DNA from: an uncultured Armatimonadota bacterium
GTDB lineage: Bacteria > Armatimonadota > Armatimonadia > Armatimonadales > Armatimonadaceae
Reading direction: 5' to 3'
Assembly: GCA_903881535.1 (NCBI GenBank)
Contig: CAIRTT010000083.1
Coordinates: 1-12,441 of the forward strand
Length of the DNA: 12,441 nucleotides
Shown: one piece after another, positions 1 to 7,276 of the stretch
Position numbering within the stretch: the stretch's first letter is position 1
Layout of the letters: every line of letters starts with the position of its first letter
Made by a program: the position numbers and the translations under genes
Notes under the pieces: model-generated
Databases searched by the model: none
Seen by the model: only the letters and a program-made list of their open reading frames with translations
What the model was told of the DNA's origin: nothing

Positions 1-1
1 C

Positions 2-682
2 GGCGCCGATGGTAAGAAGCGCACGGACTACATCCGGATTTTCTCAGGCGGAGACACCCCCGGGGAAACAACCGCTTCCGCAACTCGCAGACGCACCACA
101 GGCCTCGATGCCGACTCGCCGAGTAGGACGCTTGCTCGCTCGGTTGCGGATGTCGCCAAGCGCTACATACATGGCTTCCGTACCGAAGTCGTTTACCGCC
201 AGGATCGCTTTGGCCGCGGCGGCGACCACTCTCCATTTCACGCAGCAGGTTTTGCTGCTGTCCGCTTCACCGAACCAAATGAGGATTGGACACATCAGCA
301 CCAGGATCTACGTATGGAAACCGGTATCGACTTCGGAGACAAGCCCGAGTATGTCGACTTTGCCTACCTCACCAATGTCACCCGCCTCGCCGCTGCCTGG
401 GTCACCGATATAAGCCACGCACCACTAGCGCCAACAGGCGTCACATTGGTGACAGACCTTGCCCCGCTGACGACCATCAAGTGGCGGGCAAACCCAGATG
501 CTATCGGTTACGAAATCCTTGTACGACGCTCCACAAAGGCAGAATGGGAAAAGACCATTTCCATCAACAAACAATCAGCGACCGAAGCAAAGGTCTCGTT
601 CTCAAAGGATGACTACGTCTTTGGAATCCGCTGCGTTGGTAAAAATGGTGCCCGCAGCCTAGCGGTCATCGCTGGCAGGTAA
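2..682 (+). CDS. M28 family zinc metallopeptidase with C-terminal fibronectin-III-like domain (5' end outside window)
   Basis: The frame is open to the left edge, so only the last 226 residues are visible. Residues about 50-135 look like the end of an M28 aminopeptidase domain: RFGRGGDHSPF, then AVRFTEPNEDW, THQHQD and YVDFAYLTNVTRLAA. These match the usual M28 order of a GGDH histidine (here codon 227-229, the expected last zinc ligand), a substrate-pocket FTEPNE segment and a final helix. Residues about 140-226 form a beta-rich module starting APTGVTLV with IKWRAN and GYEILVRR, typical of a fibronectin type III domain. M28 enzymes are usually exported and release N-terminal amino acids from peptides; the other zinc ligands and any signal peptide would lie upstream of the window. 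The stop TAA is 5 bases before the next gene, so the two are probably co-transcribed. The family is clear; the substrate is unknown. Confidence 0.9.
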   Translation, partial: GADGKKRTDYIRIFSGGDTPGETTASATRRRTTGLDADSPSRTLARSVADVAKRYIHGFRTEVVYRQDRFGRGGDHSPFHAAGFAAVRFTEPNEDWTHQHQDLRMETGIDFGDKPEYVDFAYLTNVTRLAAAWVTDISHAPLAPTGVTLVTDLAPLTTIKWRANPDAIGYEILVRRSTKAEWEKTISINKQSATEAKVSFSKDDYVFGIRCVGKNGARSLAVIAGR

Positions 683-687
683 ACAAA

Positions 688-1644
688 ATGTTACAAAACA
701 CCATCCACGGAGCTGGAAAACACCGCTTTAGAGTCGTTCCAAACTGGTTCAAACCTGCCGGTCTGCGTATCGGGAATGGCCATGGCGTCGCAATGACATC
801 CTGTGGCTACCTTGCCTTCCTCAACGATGGCCCGGATGCGCAGCTGATTCTCATCGACCCCCAGTCTGGCAAGATTCAGCTCGCGAAACAGCTAGGCCTT
901 GCGAAGGCACATGGCCTTTCACTGGTCCGTGAAGCTGGCCGGGATGTGTTATTCGCCACATGTCTCGACAGCCACCGGGCAATCAAGATGACATTATTCG
1001 GGGATGTTCTTGACGAGTATCCATTTCCAAAGTCCGCACTCAAAGCCGATGGCTATGGAAATGTGAGTGAATATCACCCGAGCTGGACGGTGCATCATCC
1101 GGATGGCCGCTTTGTGATCCTGGATGGCTACGGCCGGGACTTCTTCCTCGAATATACAGCCGCTGGTTCATTTTCAAAAATGTACGGCGGCAATGCTGGC
1201 GGTGTACCTCACTGGGGCCCGCATGCTGGACATCATGATGTCTACCAAGCGAATGGGCAGCAGTTTCACGTGGCGATGAGTGATCAGCGCAGTATTGTGA
1301 CCTGGTCTTGGGATGGCCGTATTCTTGGTAATGTTCCTCTGGCTGGCTCGGATCCCCGGATGCTACGTCCGATTGATGGTGGCTGGGTCGTTGCGCACAT
1401 CGGTGGCAAGTGGCCACAGGATTTCAAAGCGCCCGGATCCGTGACATTCCATGACAAGCGGCTAAAACCGGTCGGGGCCGTTGGGGCATCGCTCTCCAAT
1501 GTCGATGGTAAGACCACTTTAGTAACAAGAGATGACACGCCGTTTCGACATCCGCATGATGCTGTGCTGACGGATGCGGGCGACCTATACGTCGCGCAGT
1601 ACGACTCCGGTGATCAGCCTCTGATAAAGCTCGAACGGGTTTGA
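688..1644 (+). CDS. NHL-like six-bladed beta-propeller protein
   Basis: A 318-residue protein built of repeats that each pair an (A/D)-V/L strand with a D/G-x-(L/I)-(Y/F/V)-(V/L) strand. Clear copies lie near residues 31-46, 75-92, 133-147 and 288-304 (RHPHDAVLTDAGDLYVAQYD), which is the usual pattern of NHL and peptidylglycine-lyase-like propellers. A histidine-rich loop, GPHAGHHDVYQ (about 178-187), could bind a metal or line the central channel. I see no signal peptide: the N-terminus (MLQNTIHGAGKHRFRV) is polar, so the protein may be cytoplasmic despite the exported relatives. The ATG at 688 has AGG at 677-679, 8 bases upstream, inside the end of the M28 gene, which suggests co-transcription. 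The specific activity cannot be told from the fold. Its last 21 codons recur downstream at 1709-1772. Confidence 0.8.
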   Translation: MLQNTIHGAGKHRFRVVPNWFKPAGLRIGNGHGVAMTSCGYLAFLNDGPDAQLILIDPQSGKIQLAKQLGLAKAHGLSLVREAGRDVLFATCLDSHRAIKMTLFGDVLDEYPFPKSALKADGYGNVSEYHPSWTVHHPDGRFVILDGYGRDFFLEYTAAGSFSKMYGGNAGGVPHWGPHAGHHDVYQANGQQFHVAMSDQRSIVTWSWDGRILGNVPLAGSDPRMLRPIDGGWVVAHIGGKWPQDFKAPGSVTFHDKRLKPVGAVGASLSNVDGKTTLVTRDDTPFRHPHDAVLTDAGDLYVAQYDSGDQPLIKLERV

Positions 1645-1708
1645 GCTACTGGGGATAGTTGAGGTGGAGTTTGAACTTTACTTTTAGAAGCGGAGCCGGT
1701 TGTACAGA

Positions 1709-1772
1709 CGACCTCTACGTCGCGCAGTACGACTCCGGGGATCAGCCTCTCGTAAAACTCGAACAGGTTTAG
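1709..1772 (+). pseudogene. Orphan second copy of the propeller gene's 3' end
   Basis: These 64 bases match 1581-1644, the end of the propeller gene, at 56 positions by hand alignment. Read in frame they give 20 codons and a stop; 18 of 20 residues are identical to the intact tail (the changes are Ile to Val and Arg to Gln). Four other codon changes are silent, and the stop is TAG instead of TGA. No start codon or upstream propeller sequence precedes it: matching stops abruptly at 1709, and 1645-1708 shows no resemblance to the gene. It is most simply the surviving tail of a second, diverged propeller paralogue whose body was deleted. Confidence 0.75.
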
Positions 1773-1782
1773 GTTTAGGTTT
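1765..1782 (+). repeat. Three tandem AGGTTT hexamers at a convergent gene junction
   Basis: AGGTTT occurs three times in a row. The array contains the stop of the orphan propeller tail (TAG at 1770-1772) and the stop of the converging alkB-like gene (TAA on the minus strand at 1777-1775). It could be a replication-slippage product or mark the junction left by the deletion that created the orphan tail. At 18 bases, chance cannot be excluded. Confidence 0.6.
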
Positions 1783-2824
1783 CGTCCCGCATATCAGTTG
1801 GTACACGCTTGTCCATAATGCTAAACCACAGCGGCGGACACATCGCCAGCAGCATACTTATTGGATAGCCATACGGAAGCTGCGGGGCAGCATCACGGTG
1901 GTCCAGCCGCTGATAAGGCTTGCCGGCAATCGCATGGTGGTCGGAGTGCCGTGTAAGCTCATAGAGAACAATCCGCCCGATATGGTGGTTCGAATTCCAC
2001 GAATGCCGGTCTGTCACCCGTTCAAACTTCCCTGATTCCAAACGGCTTCGCGAGAGACCATAGTGCTCAATATAGTTAATGGTCTCAAGTAGAAGCGCAC
2101 CAACACACCCGGCAGCGAGCAAAATTAACGTAGAGCGAAGTCCAAAGAGCACAAACAGTGACACGCAATATCCAAGCTCGATTGCTGTGTAGGTAAGCAT
2201 CCCATTGACGGCTTTGATGCCCGTTTCGCGACGCCCTCGGATGCGCGATGCCTCTATCTTCCACGCATTGATGTAGGTCATGATCAGCGTCCGAGGCCAG
2301 AATGCATACAAAGCCTCCCCGTAGCGTGCCGTACTTGGGTCATTGCGTGTGGCGACGTGTAGGTGATGGCCACGGTTGTGCTCAATATGAAAGTGCATAT
2401 AGAGACTGGGAACGAGGAGCATTTTTCCGAGCATCCGCTGTACTGGATTTCCCCGATGCCCAAGCTCATGGCCGACATTAATGCCATTTGCGCCGAGAAG
2501 TACTCCCGTTGAGAGTACAAGCCCAGTCATCTCAAACGGTGAAAGCGATTGCTTTGCTGTCAGGTTTCCGAGCATCCAAACAGCAGTGTAAACGATAGGG
2601 ATATTGATATAGAGCAGGACGTCAAACCAGTCGTCCGGGAGGCGTCGGTTACGTTCAGTCGGTTCAACGGATGACTTAGTAGCCCCCAGAATGAGCTCAA
2701 CAATGGGAATCACAACAAAGGCAAAACCTACGCCAGCGTATGTCCACGGCCCACGCAGAAAGAAACCGATAAAGGTACAAATGGGTATCAGGAATGCACC
2801 TAAATAGCGGATGTCGTGCAACAT
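1775..2824 (-). CDS. AlkB-type membrane di-iron monooxygenase (alkane 1-monooxygenase family)
   Basis: A 349-residue integral membrane protein carrying the histidine boxes of the membrane fatty-acid desaturase/alkane hydroxylase superfamily: HELGHR (119-124), EHNRGHH (148-154) and RHSDHH (292-297). It also has the NYIEHYG signature (250-256) that is characteristic of the AlkB/XylM branch. PQLPYGYP and PPLW near the C-terminus also fit AlkB. Hydrophobic stretches near 7-24, 30-48, 70-88, 95-115 and 215-247 fit the multi-pass fold. Family members hydroxylate terminal methyl groups of alkanes or related substrates using electrons from rubredoxin. It is somewhat shorter than the roughly 400 residues usual for AlkB, but all boxes are present. 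No rubredoxin or rubredoxin reductase is in the window and no rubredoxin domain is fused. It is the third gene after the YHYH-PEBP and jelly-roll genes, 41 bases after the latter. The substrate is not predictable. Confidence 0.9.
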   Translation of the reverse strand: MLHDIRYLGAFLIPICTFIGFFLRGPWTYAGVGFAFVVIPIVELILGATKSSVEPTERNRRLPDDWFDVLLYINIPIVYTAVWMLGNLTAKQSLSPFEMTGLVLSTGVLLGANGINVGHELGHRGNPVQRMLGKMLLVPSLYMHFHIEHNRGHHLHVATRNDPSTARYGEALYAFWPRTLIMTYINAWKIEASRIRGRRETGIKAVNGMLTYTAIELGYCVSLFVLFGLRSTLILLAAGCVGALLLETINYIEHYGLSRSRLESGKFERVTDRHSWNSNHHIGRIVLYELTRHSDHHAIAGKPYQRLDHRDAAPQLPYGYPISMLLAMCPPLWFSIMDKRVPTDMRDET

Positions 2825-2865
2825 TGGTGTTGCCTGAGAGCATACCTGATACGGCTCGATTCGGC

Positions 2866-3555
2866 TTAGGACTTAACTTGTGCACCAGATGTGTCAAGGT
2901 CTGGCTTGGTGTTCCAGCGCTTGATCCAACCTGGCTTCTCGACTTTAGTCCGTAGGAGGATGGTGTTATCCGTGTCCAAATCAGTGCTCCAAACAAAGCT
3001 CGCCCCCATGAAGTCAAAGTCGTAATAAGGCTTCTTAGGGTTTACACGCTGCGTGGAATAAACCGTTGCGGCTTCCCACTTGCTGTCATCAAAGCTCGGT
3101 AGCTCCCAACCCGTCGGAAATGCGATTGTCTTTACGGGAGGACCGCTGGAAATGCGTTGTACCTTCCAAGCTGCATTGCTGACCGTACCATCGGAGAACT
3201 TCACGACAATCCCGGCATCTCCAACACGGTTGCCGTATTCATAACCCGTTTTAGGATCAGCATTGTCCTTTGCCACAATTGCGATGGTCATCGGGTATTC
3301 GGGCAGAATATCAACCTTCACAACATTGTGTGGAAGAAAGTCAATCGGGTCAACGGCGACAAGCTTGCCATTGATATACATCGCAAACCAGTTGTCTGCA
3401 TAGACCGTTGCGGTGATCGTGTCTGCCATTTCGGGTTTGACGAGACCTGGCTGAGGACCGCGCTGCTGCTCTGATGTTCGGCTGTAGACGCCAGCGGTAA
3501 TCATCAAAGCTGCCCCAATGAAAACCCCGGTCAACACTGTTTGATGCTTCTTCAT
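2866..3555 (-). CDS. Exported beta-sandwich (jelly-roll-like) protein of unknown function
   Basis: A 229-residue protein. MKKHQTVLTG followed by a hydrophobic stretch (residues 10-24) is a signal peptide or N-terminal anchor. The rest has the layout of jelly-roll modules often joined to glycosidases: ADNWFAMYINGKLV (about 53-66), a strand with PMTIAIVAKDNAD, a WK...GWELPSFDDSKWEAA segment (about 148-162), then FVWSTD and ILLRTKVEKP at the end. This pattern (ligand loop, N-G-K strand, FDDS-W turn, VW plus LLR strand) suggests a galactose-binding-like fold, but I cannot assign a ligand. The ATG at 3555 follows the preceding stop by 5 bases. A GGAGAATAGGA ribosome site overlaps that stop, so the gene is translated from the same message as the YHYH-PEBP gene. 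The C-terminus is polar, with no anchor. Confidence 0.7.
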   Translation of the reverse strand: MKKHQTVLTGVFIGAALMITAGVYSRTSEQQRGPQPGLVKPEMADTITATVYADNWFAMYINGKLVAVDPIDFLPHNVVKVDILPEYPMTIAIVAKDNADPKTGYEYGNRVGDAGIVVKFSDGTVSNAAWKVQRISSGPPVKTIAFPTGWELPSFDDSKWEAATVYSTQRVNPKKPYYDFDFMGASFVWSTDLDTDNTILLRTKVEKPGWIKRWNTKPDLDTSGAQVKS

Positions 3556-3560
3556 AATTC

Positions 3561-5132
3561 CTATTCTCCACTACCATTTGGACGGGCATAGCCGACTTCA
3601 AGGACAGACTTACCAAGAACGAGTCCTCGGATTCCTGTGAGCAAACTTTCACGCGTAAGGCGTTCACCTGCCTTAGGTTTCCAGACTTCCTTAAGGGCGT
3701 AGACCGTAATGTAATACGATTTACGACCTGGACCCTTTGAACAGGGTGGCGCATAAGTCAGATTGCGGTTCACCGTATTGGCACCAGTCTGTCCAATGCC
3801 CATCGCGTTCTCTGGTAGCTTTGTGGTAGTTGCATCGAGACCAGCCAGAACCCAGTAGACGTGTGTACCGCCATCCGGGGGATTGTGATGCATCGCCACC
3901 GCATAGCCCTTCGTTCCTTCCGGAGCGTTCGTCCATGCAATCGGAGGAGAAATCCCCAAACCATCGCAAGTGAACTTTGCCGGCAGAGTTCCATCGGGGC
4001 CAACCACAGGGCTTGTCAGTTTCAGCTTGCTGGCAGGGGACTCGGGTTCCGCTACAGCCCTCGATGTCTGGTCAGTCTGGGGAGGCCGGCCACCTTGACC
4101 TGGCTCCCCCTGACCGCGCTGATCCCGCTCACCAGCACGTCCTTGTGGTCCACCGCCGCCGCCAGAACCACCCTGACCACCACGGCGACCGCCACCTTGC
4201 TCTGGATTACGCTGCGGTTGGAAATATTCTTTGACGCCATCACCTTTGCCATCAACATAATTAAAGAGCCAGCTACCATCGGATTCGACTTCATAATCAA
4301 CGCGGCGAGTCTCACCACTAATGGTGTATGTCAGCGAATAGGCACCTTGCTTTGGCCTTGTAAATCCAGTAATCTTGGCGCCACGGAGGGGAGGCGTCCC
4401 AGGACGAATCCCCATCGAACGGGGCTGCGGGTCGACCTGACCACCAAGCTCGGTCACCTGACCGTGGAAGCCACCATTAATGTATGGATAGCCCTTAGTG
4501 GCATGGTAGTGGTAGCCAATAGCCCCGTGGCTATGACCATTAAACTTGTCCAGATCCTTTGGCGTGGAGCCATCAGCATCCGTCAATCCGTAAAGCGGAT
4601 AGCCATCGAGGGCATAGCCGACAGCCTTCCCCTTACCAATCTTGTCCTGTAAGTGCAACGGGGCAATATGGTAATGGTAGTCATCCGCCTGGCCTGAGTG
4701 CCCACCATATTCATCCAGCTCACCAGCAAGAAATGTGTCTGTACGACCATCGTTTTTGATGGGATTGAAAATCGGCACACCATTTGCGGCTATCGCAATC
4801 GCCCCGCGAAAGAAGTGGTCTTTGGCTGACAAGGGATTCTCCGCCACAATCGGCGTCAACGGAAACTGCCAGGCATTAGAACCGGTGTAGCGCTGTGGAA
4901 TCGGGACTTGCTGCTGCCATGCCGTAATACCGACCATCAGGCGGTGGTCAGGCATGCCATCTGACTCGACAAAAAAGTGTGTCTCGGATGCTCTTGTCTT
5001 AACGCCAGGCGCGAAGGGCTTGAAGCTCTCTGCAACGACATCAGCCTTGGCATCCGGCTTACCTGCACGGGATGCAAGCAAGGTAATCGGAACCGAAACC
5101 GCGAGGAGCGTGAAGACAATGGCCTTGTTCAT
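3561..5132 (-). CDS. Exported fusion of a YHYH domain and a PEBP (YbhB/YbcL-like) domain
   Basis: From the ATG at 5132 the protein has 523 residues and begins MNKAIVFTLLAVSVPITLLA, a good signal peptide. An upstream TTG at 5141 is in frame but has no ribosome site; the ATG has AGAGG almost touching it, so neither start is ideal. Residues about 50-300 are a YHYH domain: DDYHYHIAP (about 150-158), YALDGYPLYG, FNGHSHGAIGYHYHAT and GGFHGQV. The name-giving YHYH occurs twice and is probably a metal-binding cluster. A linker of about 40 Gly, Gln and Arg residues (about 312-350) follows. Residues about 370-517 form a PEBP domain with FTCDGLGISPPIAW, PPDGGTHVYWV and YAPPCSKG, the usual ligand-pocket motifs of the YbhB/YbcL group. 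The YHYH family has no firm biochemical role. It heads the three-gene run that ends in the AlkB-like gene. Confidence 0.85.
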   Translation of the reverse strand: MNKAIVFTLLAVSVPITLLASRAGKPDAKADVVAESFKPFAPGVKTRASETHFFVESDGMPDHRLMVGITAWQQQVPIPQRYTGSNAWQFPLTPIVAENPLSAKDHFFRGAIAIAANGVPIFNPIKNDGRTDTFLAGELDEYGGHSGQADDYHYHIAPLHLQDKIGKGKAVGYALDGYPLYGLTDADGSTPKDLDKFNGHSHGAIGYHYHATKGYPYINGGFHGQVTELGGQVDPQPRSMGIRPGTPPLRGAKITGFTRPKQGAYSLTYTISGETRRVDYEVESDGSWLFNYVDGKGDGVKEYFQPQRNPEQGGGRRGGQGGSGGGGGPQGRAGERDQRGQGEPGQGGRPPQTDQTSRAVAEPESPASKLKLTSPVVGPDGTLPAKFTCDGLGISPPIAWTNAPEGTKGYAVAMHHNPPDGGTHVYWVLAGLDATTTKLPENAMGIGQTGANTVNRNLTYAPPCSKGPGRKSYYITVYALKEVWKPKAGERLTRESLLTGIRGLVLGKSVLEVGYARPNGSGE

Positions 5133-5273
5133 ACCTCTCAAACTAACAACAAAGGATGAAAGTTAGATGAAGGTGATGATGTTTTTGCTGAAACTCTCAC
5201 GCATCAACATCTCTAGATGCAGCAAACTGCAGCTCCAAAATCACCCAACTGCGCTAGATGGATAAGTCATGCG

Positions 5274-7265
5274 CTATTTTTCTCTGCTGCTTGGCCATGC
5301 ACGTCGGACAACCGTTCCATACCGCTTTACATTCCGCCTGCCGGCCGTATCGAGGGTAAACGGTACAAACCCGACTTTGCTTACCGGCGAGGTAACATCG
5401 ACACGGAAGTCATCTTTTGAAACATTCCTGAAACCCGGATCAGCAACGATGCTGCCCGTATCCCCGGGAGCAAGCTTTGGCGTTACGCCCTTGGTGTTCC
5501 AGTAAATGTTCTTACCCACCATAAAGTTTTTGCCGGGCTCGCCCGACCAGTTTGATCCCAGCAGTGGTCCATCTGACCAAATCACCACATTCCGCTCAAT
5601 CGTAAAGCTCAAATGTGGTTCCGGACGTGTCCGCATCAGCTGAGCCTCAATACCAAACCCAAGAATATTGTTCCTAACGACATTCTCTTTGCCATAGTGC
5701 TGGTGAAACGGCGCACTCGTGGTCCGTACGGCGATATTGTTCTCCGCAATGATTCCCGTGGAGCCTTCATCAAAGTAAATGCCCCAGCCACCATAGTCAA
5801 CACTCTGAATATCCGAGATCCAGTTGTGGTGTAAAACCGTCCCAGGACTCACGCCAAGTGTATAAATCCCACCCATGTCGCTCAAAACTGATTGTCCGAT
5901 ATTGGTGATGCGGTTCCACGAAATCTCGTTATGATGCGCACCACTTGGCTCATAGCCCCAGCTCCAACCCGGCGAGATCGCCGTGTAATAGAAGTCGGTG
6001 ATGTCGTTATGGTCGATGACATTATGGTGTGCATGCCCAAGCCAAATGCCAACCGCCGCCGGATGGACACGCCCACCATGCGCGATCAGCGTGTCTTGAA
6101 TCGTGACGCCATATGTCTGTTTCAGTGAATCTGCACGGTAACTGGTTTCACCCACCTTGATGCCACCAGCACCGAGGTCGACGAATTTACACTTACTTAT
6201 GCTGACATCCGATGAGCCATCCGTTACATCGAGAGCCCACGCACCTGTGTTACGAACCTCGACATCGACTATCTCAATCCGATTTGAATCGGTAAAGGTG
6301 AGTGCTGCCGGGAGGTGAATCTCGGCTTGCGGGAAGTTATCGCCCTTTGCAGGCAAAGAATACACAGTGTGGGCAAATGCAAGATTTTCGAGCTTGAGGT
6401 TACGGACATCATGTGCAATGAGAAGCTGGTTGATGACCGGAGCGATGGCCGTAACTTTGGTCTGCTTTTCACCCGGCTTTGGGATGTAAATAACCTCGCT
6501 GCCGTTGCGGTCATAGTAAAACTCGCCAGGATCGGAGAGCGCTTCCCATACATTTTCGATGATGTAGCGCCTGCCCGCGGCGATGTTCGCATAGTTCACG
6601 GTTCCGTGTGTCGAACCGGCAAGCTGAATCCTGCCTGATTTGCTATCGATTCCACCGGGCTGCAGAGGAAGCTTTGCCATTGTCCAGATTTGGAAAATGT
6701 TTACCTGGATGTCCGCTTGGTTGTGCCACTCTGAATTGAACGTTCCAGGTTGGGATTGCAAGGCATCATGGCCAGACCCGTTGGTCGGCAGATTTCCCGC
6801 AATCGTATATGCACCTGACTTTGGCAAACGTGGACGAAACCGCCGCGCATTGACATCGGGTTGTCCCGCCGCATGGATGTAGAGCTGCTGAACAGGGGTT
6901 GAAACCTTTGCAGCCCACCAGCCATTTTCAACGGTTCGCCAGTTCTGCACTGCGATGCCCCCGGAAATCACTGGTCGCTTGTCGGCCTCTCCGCGTAGCG
7001 TCAGGTTACTGTCGGAACCGTTTAGGCGAATAGGTGCACTTAAGGAATGCGTGCCAGGCAGCAGGACAACGGTATCGTGTCCCGGATTATTGCGAGCCGC
7101 TTCAAGACCCTGTTGGATACTGCGAAACGGCTTGGTTTTGGTGCCGATGCCCGATGCCCCAGCGCTTGGCGAAACAAACCAGACACGTTCTTTGGCGGTC
7201 TCAGTATCGTGATAGCCACTCGGAATTGGCCCAGCGATGAACGCAAACAAGGCAAATGGCAACAT
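5274..7265 (-). CDS. Exported right-handed parallel beta-helix protein, GH141-like
   Basis: A 663-residue protein with a short hydrophobic N-terminus (MLPFALFAFIAGPIPSG), probably a signal peptide though it lacks a leading Lys or Arg. WFVSPSAG and KTKPFRSIQQGLEAARN (29-59) are the usual opening of this class; beta-helix coils run from about 285 to 565. Within them lie HHNVIDHNDITDFYYTAIS, GWSWG, SDMGGIYTLG (462-471), YGGWGIYFDEGSTG (491-504) and FHQHYGKENVVRNN (520-533). This series resembles family GH141, for which alpha-L-fucosidase and xylanase activities are known, so D463, D499 and E500 are candidate catalytic acids. FYYDRNGSEVIYIPKPGE (249-266) also fits. The GH141 link is from memory of the motifs; a polysaccharide lyase or inactive relative is possible. 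It follows the TlpA-like gene by 11 bases and is probably co-transcribed. Confidence 0.85.
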   Translation of the reverse strand: MLPFALFAFIAGPIPSGYHDTETAKERVWFVSPSAGASGIGTKTKPFRSIQQGLEAARNNPGHDTVVLLPGTHSLSAPIRLNGSDSNLTLRGEADKRPVISGGIAVQNWRTVENGWWAAKVSTPVQQLYIHAAGQPDVNARRFRPRLPKSGAYTIAGNLPTNGSGHDALQSQPGTFNSEWHNQADIQVNIFQIWTMAKLPLQPGGIDSKSGRIQLAGSTHGTVNYANIAAGRRYIIENVWEALSDPGEFYYDRNGSEVIYIPKPGEKQTKVTAIAPVINQLLIAHDVRNLKLENLAFAHTVYSLPAKGDNFPQAEIHLPAALTFTDSNRIEIVDVEVRNTGAWALDVTDGSSDVSISKCKFVDLGAGGIKVGETSYRADSLKQTYGVTIQDTLIAHGGRVHPAAVGIWLGHAHHNVIDHNDITDFYYTAISPGWSWGYEPSGAHHNEISWNRITNIGQSVLSDMGGIYTLGVSPGTVLHHNWISDIQSVDYGGWGIYFDEGSTGIIAENNIAVRTTSAPFHQHYGKENVVRNNILGFGIEAQLMRTRPEPHLSFTIERNVVIWSDGPLLGSNWSGEPGKNFMVGKNIYWNTKGVTPKLAPGDTGSIVADPGFRNVSKDDFRVDVTSPVSKVGFVPFTLDTAGRRNVKRYGTVVRRAWPSSREK

Positions 7266-7276
7266 GAATTTGGTCC

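Noticed and set aside
9..413. A plus-strand frame at the left edge starting with ATG at 9
   Set aside because: It lies in another frame of the M28 gene, whose motifs are unmistakable in the second frame.
3861..4652. A 263-residue plus-strand open frame opposite the YHYH-PEBP gene
   Set aside because: It is antisense to a gene with two recognisable domains, its translation has no domain pattern, and it is a by-product of the Gly-rich codons on the other strand.
5142..5273. Possible promoter and a small TGCAG-CAAA-CTGCA hairpin between the beta-helix and YHYH-PEBP genes
   Set aside because: The 5-base stem is too short to call a terminator, and no convincing -35/-10 pair was found.
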